Assembly (NCBI GenBank): GCA_030490835.1
Contig: CM059975.1
Span: 32,644,133-32,708,132 of the forward strand
DNA: 64,000 nt
Direction: 5' to 3'
Source: Annona cherimola
Lineage: Eukaryota; Streptophyta; Magnoliopsida; Magnoliales; Annonaceae
The notes under the pieces are model-generated. The model saw nothing but the letters and a program-made list of their open reading frames with translations. It was not told where the DNA came from and did not search any database. Numbering within the stretch: the stretch's first letter is position 1; the number at the start of each line of letters is the position of its first letter. Shown in pieces: positions 1 through 11,776 of this stretch. A program made the translations under genes and the position numbers.

Positions 1-2129
1 AAGAAACATGTGATCTCCTGGTCCGAAGCCCGAAGGAAAATAAGGGCATCGTCCGCAAAAAGAAGATGAGTAATTGGAGGCCCAGTCCGATTTAGCTTGA
101 TACCCCGTATATTACCCTGAGCAACAACATTCGAGATAATGACAGATAGCCCCTCAGCGCACAGAATGAATAGATAGGGAGACAGTGGGTCCCCTTGCCT
201 TAGGCCCCTCGACGGATAGAAATAATCATATTTGAATCCATTGATGCTGACCCTATACTGCACCGTCGATAAGCAGCTCATAATCCAACTGATCCAGATT
301 GGGCTGAAATTTAGCGCCTCCATGACCTGCTTCAAGAAAATCCACTCAACCCGATCGTATGCCTTTGACATATCAAGTTTAATAGCAATCTCCCGTAGAT
401 TCCCAGACCTCCGCCTCCTGAGAGAGTGGATCGCTTCGTAGGCTATCAGCATATTGTCCGTGATAAGTCGGCCAGGTACAAACGCGCTTTGCTGTTCCCC
501 AATAATATCATCCAGCACCACCTTGATTCTATTCGCCAAGACCTTCGCCAGAATTTTATACGCCACATTGCACAGGCTAATGGGGCGATGATGTGACAGG
601 TTTTGAGCATCGACCTTCTTCGAAATCAAAATCAAGGTAGTTGAGTTCAAGGCCCGAAGATGATCATCAAGCTCACGCGGGTCACGACCATCCATAAAAG
701 ACTTGCACCATTTGAAAACATCCTGGCCCACCGTTGACCAGTGTGACCGAAAGAACCCCGCAGACATTCCATCCGGTCCCGGGGCTTTTGTAGGGCACAT
801 AGCATTCACCGCAGCCTCGACTTCACCTATTTGGAGCGGTTTGATCATAGCCTACCTTTGGTCATTGGTAATCTGCCTCGTGATTCTGTTACGTATCCAC
901 CCAAAGTTTGTCGGACCCGTCGATGAGAATATAGAGGAAAAGTGGTCCACCGCCAGCTTCAACATCTTATCTTGGTCCCGGATCCACCTACCTTCGGAGT
1001 CTTTCAAGGCGTCGATGCCATTTGCCCTTCTACGGTTAGACGCTATCCTGTGAAAATACCCCGTATTTCTGTCCCCCTCATGGAGCCAGTGAGTCTTTGT
1101 GCGTTGCCTCCATAACTGTTCTTCATCCTCAAGCAGAGCATTAATACGAAATTTGAGGTCCTTTATTGCTGCACCTCTGTAATCCGTAGGGCGTTGACTC
1201 ATAAGTGTAGCAAGCTCCCTCTGCGCCGACTCAATAGCTCGACGAAGATTACCTCTCTTCATTCGATTTCACCTTTGAAGCACCCGATTGCAGGATTAGA
1301 TCTTCCGCCCCAGTATATACTGTGTAGGCATGCCATCCAAGTTGTGTGTAGACCAGTCCCGGTGAACAAGTCGATGAGCCTCTTTATCTTTTGCCCAGAA
1401 CAACTTATATCTGAACTCTCTAGGAGGCCGTCTCTTTTTCCCCAAAGAGTCCAGAATTAGAAGTAGCGGGCAGTGGTCGGACGTTGAGGCAGCCACATGA
1501 AAGATCTTGGCATGCGGGAATCGGGTGAGCCATTGGGGTGATGCGAGTCCCCTATCCAATCTTGCCTCCACCCTGTGGGCCCCACGTCGGTTATTGCTCC
1601 AAGTCATAGGTGGCCCCACAAAGCCAAGGTCCAGTAAGTTGCATCTGTCTACTGTGTTACAAAATAGATCCATCTGCCCCTGTGCTCGCATCCTCTGACT
1701 AACATATTCTGTTGGCCCAAAAACTTCGTTGAAATCGCCCATAACAAGCCACGGGGTATCACTTCGTTCACTCAGCTGAATGAGGTTACACCAACTTTAC
1801 GGACACCTCTACGTATCCGGGTGACCATAAAAGCCTGTAAATCGCCAATCCTGAAAACCAGCATCAATGTCGTGATTTGAGAAGCTCTGGATGTTCACAG
1901 GGTCCCCATTGTTCCATAATAGTGCCAATCCACCCCTTCTTGCTTCCGGTTCAACCGTGAAACAACAGTCAAACTTCATCATGCGCCTAATGCCCTCCAT
2001 CTCCTTTGCATTCCGTTTCGTTTCACAGAGGAACACTAGCCTGGGAACTTGCTTCCTGACCATGTCAAGAAGGCACTGAATTGCACGTGGGTTCCCAAGC
2101 CCACGGCAATTCCAAGCAATAAGGGCCAT
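1..2129 (-). pseudogene. LINE-A ORF2: AP endonuclease and reverse transcriptase (partial, broken)
   Basis: ORF2 starts at the ATG at 2129, one nucleotide after the ORF1 stop. The N-terminal 230 or so residues form an exonuclease-endonuclease-phosphatase domain (AWNCRGLGNPRA, GDFNEVFGP, WSNNRRGAHRVEARLDRGL, TSDHCP). A linker follows, and then the reverse transcriptase domain, which is fully open from about 849 to 1. RT motifs seen are KAPGPDGM, HRPISLCN, IKLDMSKAYDRVEW, GLRQGDPLSPYLF and the catalytic FADD near position 55. In-frame stops occur near 1809, 1797, 1296, 1265 and 850. The enzyme would nick target DNA and prime reverse transcription from it. The RNase H end lies outside the window. 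Confidence 0.9.
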
Positions 2130-2130
2130 T

Positions 2131-3781
2131 TTAATATAGGCGGGGCTGGGGACCCCCCCTCAACCTCCACCTCCATAGTCCTTGTGGTCTCACTCCCCTT
2201 CAATCGCTTCAATATTTTATGCGCATCAACTGGAGCGTCAGTTTGCCCCCTCTTCTCCTTTGACTGCACTGTGCTTCCAATCATGCTAGAATCCCTAACC
2301 CCCTCCCCCTTCCTTGCTTTCCTTTTCCATTTTCCTTTACGGCTTTGTAATGATTCACCCACAAAAGGAATAGGAGACACAGTCAAGCCAACCTCTCCCA
2401 TTCGATTTCCAATTCCACCATCTGGCCCCCGACCTACTCCTATTCTCCTAGTAACTTCGGCCTCCATAGAACAGCCATAGCTCCCCATGCCCCCCGCTGT
2501 CCTCTTCCAATCATCAAATGGTCTACACTCCTTACCTCCCCCAACCTGTTCAGATAGCAGCCCCAAATCTCCCCCCTTCACACTAGCTGTAGTCGGATCG
2601 CTGAATGAGGAAGACTGCACCTGAACCATGCCCGAGATTGCCTTTCCCGATCTCCCGCCAGATGTGCCTGCCAGACCAGCACCTTCCTCCGACTAGCACC
2701 TGTCAGCGCATTCATCCGACCCGCATCTGTCAGCTCCATAGCAGTCAATCCCCCCATCCCTATCAGGTATCATCTCCATATGCCCCCCCGTAGTTGGCAT
2801 CCGCATCTTAGATAGCCCAGACTGGGAATCCTGCTGTTGCTGCCGCGTGCGCCAGTTTTCTGGAGATGCAAGTTGAACAACAACATCAATATCGCATGCA
2901 CTGCTTTGGGTTGGTTCCTCCTCCCTGGTCCCATTTGGCGAGATCCCTGCGCTACCCCCATCTCCCCTGATACCTCTTACATCTTGCATTAGCAAACTAG
3001 TGGATAGCTGACCACCTAGGTAGCGCACCGGCCTCACCCTGTTCCTCTGCTCCTTCTCATCCCGAAACTTGATTGGCCTGGCTCCTACACGCAGACCGCT
3101 GCCATATGGCATGTCCGCTTCAACCATTGCCCTTCTTTCCATAGGCACTGAAGAACACTCCTTAAAAATATGTCCCATAACACCACACTGATAGCAGAAA
3201 AGCGGCAGCTTCTCGTATTGGAAACTAACCCATATCCTCTGCTGATTTCCCACCTTGATAAATATACCTCTCCTCAATGGCTCTCTGCAATCAACCTCCA
3301 CTTTGAGCTTAAGTTCAGATTCGGTAGCTACCATTTCCTCCACCTTATCAAACGAATCTCTAATAGAAGTGCCCAGAACCTGCTTGTCAATTAAATAAGG
3401 AATGCTCGTAACATGGATCCACATGGGAGTTTTTACAAACACCAGATGTGCAAGGTCAACTTCATCTTTCAGGTCTGCTAGAAGGACGAGGCAACGATCA
3501 TACAGCCATGGACGCCCCTCCAGAATCCTGATTTTGTCGCTTGAATCCGAGAATGAGACCCTGAAGAGATTTTCCCCCAGCTCCAAGAACCGGATTGTGC
3601 CTTTCGTCCTCCACACTCGTCTCATCATAGCCTTAAACAACTCCCGATTGTAATTTTTCGACGACCATATAGAGCAAAGCACCGCATCTTCCTCCCCTAG
3701 CTGAACTTTCTTCACCGCCTCCCCTGAAATTTCTAGTGTCTGTAGTTCCGCACCCAATAAGTCAGCGTTGCTCAGGTCCAT
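2131..3781 (-). pseudogene. LINE-A ORF1, gag-like RNA-binding protein (broken)
   Basis: The frame opens MDLSNADLLGAELQTL and carries a DUF4283-like domain (about residues 30-190), including a KTPMWIHV motif. A zinc knuckle of the form Cx2Cx4Hx4C follows (CYQCGVMGHIFKEC, about residue 200), then a low-complexity hydrophilic tail. In plant L1 elements this protein binds RNA and packages the transcript. An in-frame TAG lies at 2693-2695, and the same frame then continues. One extra base in a C/G run near 2145-2155 shifts the reading frame past the natural stop (TAA, 2131-2133). The normal product would be about 550 residues. The ATG was chosen because LINE-B and LINE-C start at the equivalent place. 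Confidence 0.85.
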
Positions 3782-3954
3782 TGTCCTCTCCTATCCACCT
3801 TCCCCTGAAGCTTCCTACCCCCGTTCTTAGCCACCTAAGCCTGCCGCTTCCTCCCTCAATCAACTCTGCCCGCTCCTCCCCCTTACCTCCACCCGGCTCC
3901 GAGCACGATCACTTCGCCAATCCGAGCCACACGGGGAAGACATCCTTGGTCTGG

Positions 3955-4350
3955 CAAATTTTAGTATAAATTTATTAAAATAGGTTAATATACAATTACA
4001 CATAAGAGTTATATATGTATAAATTGTTTTTATTGATTCTTATATTGCTTTCTGAATAAATTGATTCTTCTATTGTTGATAGAATTGATTATAAAAAAGT
4101 GAGAATTTTGAAAGAAAATAATAATAATATTTAAATATAGTTTATAATTTTTAATAAATTAATATATGTGGGGCGGGTTGGACTCTTCGGGTCGAGATGT
4201 GGTCGACTTACCTCCACCTTATTTTTGAATTCGGGTCAAAATTTCTTATCTATCCTTATACCGGGTCAAAAATATATTGGTCTTATCCGGCCAAAAACAG
4301 ATCGGGTCAAAGCCGGGTCACGGGTCGACCTGCCCCAATTCCCACCCATG
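3955..4350 (+). mobile_element. hAT-like MITE, copy 1, left part lost at the LINE-A junction
   Basis: The AT-rich core (3961-4150) matches 62056-62250 in the same orientation. The GC-richer right arm (about 4170-4350, ending CCCAATTCCCACCCA) is an inverted match to the left arm of the copy at 61831-62533. The element therefore has terminal inverted repeats of roughly 200 bp. The left arm is missing exactly where LINE-A begins, which suggests LINE-A inserted into it or took part in a deletion. The right end lies about 180 bp upstream of the RidA start codon, so it may overlap the promoter. Confidence 0.65.
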
Positions 4351-4528
4351 TAGATATATTATTAGATTTAAGCACATTAAGCATGGATTTGCCATACTTT
4401 GAGAGTTAAAGATAACGGAATAAAAAGTACCGTTACCATAAGTAACTTTATCCAAAACACGGAATACAATAAATCCGAGGGGTGAAAATTGACAGAACTG
4501 GAGTGAGACACTGAGAGCGGCTGCTAAA

Positions 4529-7500
4529 ATGGCGTGGTGTGCATCAAAATCCTTTTCTGTGCCGGCCGTTGATCTGGCCGCGCTGCGCACCAGGGCTCCG
4601 GTCCTCGCCGGAGTCGGCTGCGTCTCCCTCGCCACCACCTCCAGGCTCCGCTCTTCCTCCCGTTCTTCCTTCCCTCGATCCAACCCCTTCGCTTGCGCTT
4701 CCATGGCCGTCTCTTCCGCTTCTACTGGTAATCTTCCTCTTCTCATTCCTCGTATCTCATTTCCTAACTGCAGCTGTTGATTCTACCAGTATGCACATAA
4801 AATAAAATTCCTTTCCTTGCAAGTAGATATACAGCACGCATAGAGTCTTCGACTGTTTTTAGATTTCAGTCGCTTCGAATATTAAGTGATCGAGTGGAGT
4901 TGAGATGCTTGTAGAACGCCGATGTTAAATGATTTATCTTTGTTCTCTGGTGCGGGTTGGATGGCCATGTAAAACTTACTTCTGAAGCATGGCCAATCAC
5001 TCGCGTCTGTGATTCATCTCATGTCGCTTGCAAAAGGATGACTATCTATGAGAAATCAACCATGTGAATCCTGTTAGACAATTTTTCATTATTAGCCGAA
5101 ATCAGGCCTTGTTTAATTTCTTACAACCTCTGCCCACGTTCAACCGTTTGGTAGTGAAATAGTAAGGGTGACAGTCTCTGTTTCTTTAAAATTAGGTAAA
5201 GAAGCTGTTCAAACAGATAAGGCACCTGCGGCATTGGGACCTTATTCTCAGGCTATCAAAGCCAACAACTTGCTCTTCGTATCTGGTGTCTTGGGTCTGA
5301 TTCCTGAGGTTTGCTACCCCTTGGCAGTTAGCACCATTTAATAACTTGTCTTTGCTCATGAACTGGAAATAAATTTGTTTGGTACTTTTGTTATCTGTCC
5401 ATGCCTGCATGCATATGTTACCACCTGACTTCAGTCCTTGACTTCAGACAGGGAAATTCATCTCGGACAATGTAGATGACCAAACGGAGCAGGTGACTGA
5501 ACACACCTTTTTGTTATTTACTTATCTTCATCTTGGCTGATTCTTCGATGCGTACTGTCGTTTAAGAAAAATTGACCAGTTGTTGAAGTTAGTTAATTGA
5601 CTAGATGTTTCCTAGGAATTAAGCACCATCTGCATCCGCATAGCCCCAAGAGTCCAGATGCACATATCTACCACTACTGAGCAGTTTCGTGTGTCCAGGT
5701 GAAGCATAAATTTAATTTCCTGTGTCATCCCACCAAGATTTACTAGTGAATGGACAATGGACATGCATACTTGGGCTGTTGCTGCTCATCATGTGCTCTT
5801 AACTCTAGGAAGTCACCATGGCCAACTGGATGATGTAAGTCTCAGTCCATGAATTTTACTATTTTCGGGTGTGTTTGGAAAGTGGTAAAACTTTTGGATT
5901 AAAAGTTTTCAGTGTAAAAGTTTTTTGAAATGAGAAAAAAGGATGTGATAAAATAGGGTTAATGATGAGGAGTAAAGAAAATAAAGTTAAAATAAATAGG
6001 TGAGTTGTATAAATAGTTATGTAGAAATGATTGAAAAGTAGGTAGTTGTATAGAAAATGTGAAGTAATAATTAAAAAATACGGTACTCATGAAGAGTGAA
6101 GTTTTAGATTGAAAAGTTTTAAGTTGAAAGGTTTTTTTTGTTGCCAAACATGCCCTTCATTGAATGTATTTGGGTGCAAACTGTAAACGCATTTCTGACT
6201 AATGCTTTCCCTTCTCAAAACTCTTTTTCAGGTCTTGAAGAACTTGGGGGAAATTCTAAAAGCAAGTGGTGTCAGCTATGCTTCAGTTGTTAAGACAACA
6301 ATTATGTATGGCTTCTATTTCTCATTTTCCTTTGACATTTGAGGCATAAAAGCAAGGTATTTCTCATAGGTGGTCTTTCCACAGGTTGGCTGACTTGAAG
6401 GACTTCAAGAAAGTGAATGAGATTTATGCAAAATGTGAGTCCTATAGAAAAAAACTGTTTCCTTGTTGATGTGAAGGGTTTCATTGCAAGTATGTTTGTA
6501 TGTAAGAAAAACCATAGAAGAGAAAAGCATTTCCTTTGATGTGAGATCAGAGATATTTGAATTGCAACAAAAGGAGAGGCTAATCATTGCACGGGAGAAT
6601 GACTCTCTTCTTGCAAAGATTAGATTCTACTCACTACCCAAGCAAAACTCTGAAAAGAAGAATTACAATGCCAACACTGCTCATGGAGTATTTCTCATTT
6701 CTCTTTAACTTTCTACGAATTTAAAATGCTCCAAGAATCGTGTATCTTCGGTCAGCATGTTTGGAAGTGATAAGATATGGGGTTTGTTGCTTTTCTTGCC
6801 TAAAGATGTTTGTTGCTTGCTTTTTGTACAAACAGCATATGCGTTTTGCTGGGCAGGGTATTATTCATCATAAAGTCATGCTACCATGAAAATAAAATCA
6901 TGTAATCACCGTAGGTATTTCTTTTCAAGAAGTTTCAGGAAAGAAAATTCAAAGGTTTGTTAGGAAAGGGTAGGTGGCAAAGACAGTCATAGAAACTGAA
7001 CTGTAGGTCTTTTAATAATCCTTTTTCCATGATGTTCTTCTGAACATCAATCAAAATTTCAATAATGTACATCTTTTTGGGGGGCTTGGAAATCTATACT
7101 TGCTGTTGCCTATAATATATAACATTATTAGCCATAATATTAGTGAATACCCGTGACAACATAGCATATTATAGCCAAAGGGACAACTTAATCATTTTTT
7201 GTATCTTCTTCTTCTTCTTCTTCCAGTTTCGCTTTTGCGATTCTTTTTCGCTCTTCCTCTTGCAGCTTGTGTTTCTCTTTTAGAAGTTGTCACTGCCTTT
7301 CCTACTTTTTAATTTTCTTTTTATTTCTTATGCTGTTGCAATGGTCCTGGAGTGATTGAGAATGACTTCTTTCGTTTTTTCCCCCTTTACCTGTTCTCAT
7401 TTGTGGAAGGAAAGTGGTAAAGTTGGTTGGTTTGCAAATACAACTCTTATGATTTTTATGGTTTTCTTCAAGGGGAAAATTTTGACTTCCTGCAACAGTA

Positions 7501-10500
7501 ACAAAGTACATTGAATTTTTGACAACAAGGAAGATTTCATTAGTTACTGGCACTTTTATGGGAGATTCCAACATAAAATGACACATCCTAGTCTCAAGCA
7601 ACTTCCCCATGAAAAAAATTGCCTGATTACAAACTGGACCAATTGGTTTAGTTATCTGCAAAATACGTCCTCTAAGTTCTAGAATATTGCAAAGTGTTGA
7701 CATTTGCAAGACAATTTTAGACATGGAATGAGTTAAATTTTCTATGTAAAGTTTTTTGAATACATACAAAACCATATTCAACTCATTTCACATCTAAGGC
7801 CATCTTGTAGATGTAAATGTTGGGGCTTCATTGGTCAAAATTAAGTGTCTTTATGAGAATGAAAATGAAATGATGCCAGTATAGTTTAACATGAAAATTT
7901 TATTTTTCAATTGGTTTCAATCTGAAACAATTTCCCTAGGTTGCATAAATTCCCTTTCAAACATTCATGTTTCATGTTTATGGATGAAACCATAATGCAT
8001 GTTACATGATATGCATAAACATGCATGCTTACATGACTGGCACCTCTGACAATCATCTACCTAGATTGCATCATTGTCTCCAAGTATGAAGTCAGGAAAC
8101 ATAGCGAAATTTCTGCCAAAAATTTTCATGCGGCATGGGCTAGAAGATGTACTGATTAGTGTATTAGAACTTGTCTTTCGCTTGCAGACCCTATGGCTTG
8201 TTGCAATATCATTATATTCTTCTTTCTTTCTTTTGAAATTATAAGAAATTTTTGTACAATTCTTTTAGGGACACATATTTACCACTCAACTCCTCCTTTC
8301 CTTTTGTATACAATGAAAAAGTCAAATCTTTTTTTTTTCCTGTCGCCTGTATCACTGTGTTATCCTTTGCTTGCAAAGAAATTTAAGCTCCTTGAATTTT
8401 AGTGCACAAACTAAGGATCACCCAATAAATGTGTCCTTTTTTATTGGCAACCCAATACGTGAAAGCAAGTGTTGCTTTGTCATAAGCTGGTAATAGAAAA
8501 TTTCTTGCTTTAAGAGAATTAATAAAGAAAGCAATTAGTATAGTTTCCTGCATTTAAACACCACCAAAACAAATACTAGTGTCAAGTTCACCAATAAAAC
8601 GGTTTGAAAGACCTGATAAAGCAAGCATCTCTTATTCTCTTTATCATGTGCTGATAATGGGCAATTTCTTCCTTGATGAGCATTAACAAAGAAAGCAATA
8701 AGTTATTTTCCTGCATTTAGAGACTGCCACTAGATTATCGCATTCAACAATAAAATATTTTTGAAAACCCAATAAAGAAAGTACCTAGGCAGATGCCTTT
8801 GCACGTTTCAGTTCCTCAAATGCTGTCTCAGGTTTGTACCATTTTTTTTTTTTGTTTTTATTTTTTTTCTTGTGAAGGTGTGTAGCATGTTAGTCAAGGG
8901 TACTTTACAACAGATACAGTAATCTTTCAATTGTTGTGGACAAACCTACAGTTGCACCTATTGAAACCTACAATCAGCTTTAAAAGATGTTTATTGTGCT
9001 ATTCTAACATAGACAAAAAATTTTTTGGATCCACATTAACATCAGTTTAAGAAATTATGTAGCCCAAAAATATGACTTCTTTTTAGATGGAGATGCTTTT
9101 TTCCTCTTTCACAAATAATAGGGGAGACCATTAAATAGATATAATAATTTCCAAATGCCTCAGATACCTTAGCCAAAATTTGCTGCAAATGAAAATGTCA
9201 TAGAACCCCTTAAAAAAATGTCATAAACAACATCGATATAATCCTACAATGGAGGTTTTTGAAGCTCATGAATTTCAATGATTGATAGGTTGGTGTGGTA
9301 TTCGTAAGCCCTTATGATATGATGAATAATTCAAAATTACCTTGATGCACATTGAAGCTGTTTTTGATATTTTACAAGATGCAGATTCTGATCTGAACAG
9401 AGGTATTAACTTGGTGAAAAATCTTGCCTTATGTAGCTTACTGAGGAGTTCATTGATCGTTGGAATTGAAAATTTATCCTTGATTGTCATCTGATTCAAA
9501 GCAGTGTAATCAATTTTTGGTCACCAAGAAATATTATTTTTCTTTACAAGTAACAGCAATGGAATATCCTGGGTTGTATCACCTGTGTCAAGCTTGTCAC
9601 ATGTTTTTGAGCTGAGGGTATCTGTGAGGCCATGCATAGCAGGCTAATGTCAGCTTTGAGTTGTATTTGATGGTCTTGTGTGCAAGCTAGTGGATGTGCA
9701 CATGGCTCCAGAACATCAGAAAACTCCTTCAGTACTTATTCCAAATTTGAATTAATGTTAATTGAATGATTTGAGGTGGAGTTACAAAACACGGGAATAC
9801 AGGATAATTCATGTAGTGAGAGAGAACTTGTTTGCACCAAAATTTATTCTTATTCTTGACTTCTTGATTGAGCTTGGATTCTCCAACTCTTTCAGTAGAT
9901 TTGAAGGACTCCTTTGTTTTTCCCTTCCCTATTTTTGTCTATGGAAGCAAAGCAGAAAGGGACACAAATCTAGTAACTTTTATGGTTTTCTTTGTGGGAA
10001 AACATCCTTCCAATAGTAACAAATTATACAGATATTTGGACAACTAGAACGATGATTTTGTTAATTGCTGTCTTTTTTGGGTTTTTATCTAATGCATCCA
10101 GGTGCACTTTGCCTTGGTGCACCTGAGTGCTAAACCTATTTAAATTTTTTTTTATACAACTGTTAATCTAAGTGTATTTAACACGTGTATCAAGTTTTAT
10201 TATTTTTGGAGATTTTTAGATATTTATTTTGGACTTTTTAAAATCAGTCGAAAATGCCACTATTTTAAAAAATCTAAAATAAATATTTAAAAATCTTCAA
10301 AAATGGTAAAATTTGATACGCGTGTTAAATACACTTATATTAACAGTTGTATAAAAGATTTAAAAAAATAGGTTAAATACACTCGGGTGCATTAGATAAA
10401 ACCCTATCTTTTTTATATACAAATCCCAACGTAATAGTAAGATTTCCCAACTCAAGCAACAACTCATGTGAAACAGTATGATTCAATCAATGTTCTGATT

Positions 10501-11776
10501 ATTCATTTGTTTTCTCCATGTAAAAATAAACATTAACTGGAACTACCCTCCATTAATTACAACAGATTGAAATCTCTTTCACAATGGATGCTGTATTGAC
10601 TGCTCCTTTCTCCACATCCTGCTGCTGAAAATAAAATCTAATACTTATCAGTCCCGTCCCCACCCCACCCCCCAATTGGAATTATCTTGATCTTCCAAAA
10701 TGGTTAATAGGTTAGAATTATGAAATTAAATTAGGATGATTTTTTCTCCAAATGGCTTTCTAGCAGTTGGATGGTCTATTCTATTGCCAAACAACCCTAG
10801 CAATAAGATTTAGGGTGCGATCAGTAACAGTAAAAGAAAAAGTTTTGCACTCAACATTTTTCCCTCCACTTTTACTTCATTTTTTAATTATTTCTTCACA
10901 TCTTTTTATATAACTACCCTGTTTTTTAATTATTTTTTCATAACTTTCCATATAACTATTCTATTTATTTTAGCTTTATTTTTTTTATTCTTCATCGCTG
11001 CCCTTATCATATCACATCACTGTCTCACATTTTTAAAAAGTTTCCACTATTTTTTCTCTTACTTCCCAAACACATGTAATCACTACACTATGGATTGTGC
11101 ATGAATAAAATTATATCATTGTCTGTGGATCGTAATCATTCCCATTTTAATATAGAAGCAAACATCAACTTCCCATGAATAAAATAATCTGAAAAGTTCT
11201 TTTCTTTGAAATATCTTGATCTTGCTAAATGGTTGATAGATTAGATTGGAATCATGAACTTCCAATTAGCATGGTTTTCTATCCTAGTGGTGGCCCGCCT
11301 GTTAGATGGTCTAGTCTGTTGCTAAATAGCCTAAAGGCAGCAATACAGACATAATCATTACAATATGAATTCTAACGGAAGCAAACATCAATTCCCTATG
11401 AATAGAGCTATCAGAAAAACTACGGAGGTAAAATCCATAGATAAAAGCCAATTTGCAACATTTCATTATAGCTATTAGTTTTTTCTTCATGGTTGCTGTT
11501 AGCATTTTTGGATTTTTATCTCCTTGAAGGCTTGCCCTGGGCTAATGCATCATTGCTAGTTTTTATGGTGATTGCAGTTAGAAGCAGAGGTAGTTCGTAT
11601 GCATTCATGCAGTAATGGGCTGTATAATGTGTATGCTGGCAGCTTTGCTTGTCTAACTGATGGAGTAACTTTGTGTTGCAGACTTTTCATCACCTGCCCC
11701 TGCCCGCTCCACATATCAGGTGGCAGCATTACCCTTGGATGCAAAGATTGAAATTGAGTGCATTGCTGCTCTCTGA
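4529..11776 (+). CDS. RIDA: RidA, chloroplastic 2-iminobutanoate/2-iminopropanoate deaminase (six exons)
   Basis: Exons: 4529-4727, 5196-5308, 5448-5492, 6232-6305, 6385-6434 and 11682-11776. All introns are GT-AG and phases join without a break to 191 residues. RidA hydrolyses reactive enamine/imine intermediates released by PLP enzymes such as threonine deaminase, which protects branched-chain amino-acid synthesis. Residues 1 to about 66 are rich in Ser, Arg and Ala, like a chloroplast transit peptide. The YjgF/RidA domain covers about 68-191, with [10 protein letters not shown] (81-90), [10 protein letters not shown] and the family signature PARSTYQVA (167-175). Arg169 is the expected substrate-carboxylate ligand. 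Length fits plant homologues. Exon 1 is strongly GC-rich, unlike the flanks. Intron 5 is 5.2 kb and full of transposon debris; intron 3 holds a MITE. No convincing TATA box was found in the 180 bp between the upstream MITE and the ATG. Confidence 0.96.
5867..6155 (+). mobile_element. Tourist-like MITE in RidA intron 3
   Basis: This 289-bp AT-rich element starts GGGTGTGTTTGGAAAGTGG and ends TTGCCAAACATGCCC, forming imperfect terminal inverted repeats. It is flanked by the 3-bp direct repeat TTC (5864-5866 and 6156-6158). The size and 3-bp duplication fit PIF/Harbinger-derived Tourist MITEs, although TWA is the usual target. Related copies lie at 10811, 23361, 26186 and 54837. Confidence 0.75.
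7300..7800 (-). pseudogene. Degenerate retroelement-like fragment in RidA intron 5
   Basis: A 159-codon minus-strand open frame lies here (7302-7781). Part of it (about 7420-7560) is similar at DNA level to 9930-10050, which adjoins a clear Ty3/gypsy RT remnant in the same intron. No domain can be named with confidence from the frame itself. The most economical reading is remains of the same gypsy family rather than a host gene, since it lies antisense inside a RidA intron and has no start or splice context. Confidence 0.4.
9275..9560 (-). pseudogene. Ty3/gypsy reverse-transcriptase remnant in RidA intron 5
   Basis: Read on the minus strand, the segment just upstream of the open frame gives a LLLVKKN motif, a stop and then [14 protein letters not shown]. 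It runs on into [21 protein letters not shown]. This is the Ty3/gypsy RT signature (VKKKDGSW, DYRALN, TIKDKFPIP, ELLDEL, A.FF.KLDL). The remnant is short, contains a stop codon and loses similarity after FFTKL. It shows that a gypsy element inserted antisense in this intron and decayed. Confidence 0.75.
10079..10406 (+). mobile_element. Foldback MITE in RidA intron 5
   Basis: The ends are GGGTTTTTATCTAATGCA and, inverted, TGCATTAGATAAAACCCTA. The whole 328-bp unit is close to a perfect palindrome: the centre pairs CAGTCGAAAATGCCAC-side sequence with its complement, and the AACTGTTAATCTAAGTGTAT motif pairs with ATACACTTATATTAACAGTT. It is flanked by TCTTTTTT on both sides (10071-10078, 10407-10414). 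Degenerate relatives lie near 15663-15871, 24595-24965 and 26580-27095, sharing the ATTAAC/TGTATTTAACAYGTGT core. Confidence 0.7.
10811..11078 (+). mobile_element. Tourist-like MITE in RidA intron 5 (diverged)
   Basis: This segment has the same internal layout as the copy at 54837-55128, with repeated TTTTTAATTATTTCTTCA and TATAACTA blocks followed by TTTTATTCTTCAT and ATATCACATCA. It ends CTTCCCAAACACA. The left end is poorly conserved and no target duplication is clear. Confidence 0.55.

Larger units (their letters stand above)
1..3936 (-). mobile_element. LINE-A: L1-type non-LTR retrotransposon, 5' two-thirds
   Basis: This is a minus-strand LINE whose 5' end is at about 3936 and whose 3' part lies beyond the left edge. 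Read on the minus strand it has a 5' leader of about 155 nt, ORF1 (3781 to 2131) and ORF2 (2129 onward). The leader start matches LINE-B and LINE-C: a CCCC run is followed within about 20 nt by a conserved GGCGA motif and then a GCTCGG motif. RT, endonuclease and gag-like sequences place it in the plant L1 clade. ORF1 and the 5' half of ORF2 carry nonsense codons and a frameshift, so the copy is inactive. Its target duplication cannot be read because the 3' end is missing. Its 5' end abuts a truncated hAT-like MITE. Confidence 0.93.

Noticed and set aside
4318..4746. 142-codon minus-strand open frame overlapping the RidA start
   Set aside because: It is the antisense shadow of the GC-rich first exon and has no family resemblance.
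7302..7781. 159-codon open frame as a possible host gene
   Set aside because: It lies antisense within a RidA intron, and part of it recurs near gypsy debris at 9930-10050; better read as retroelement remains.
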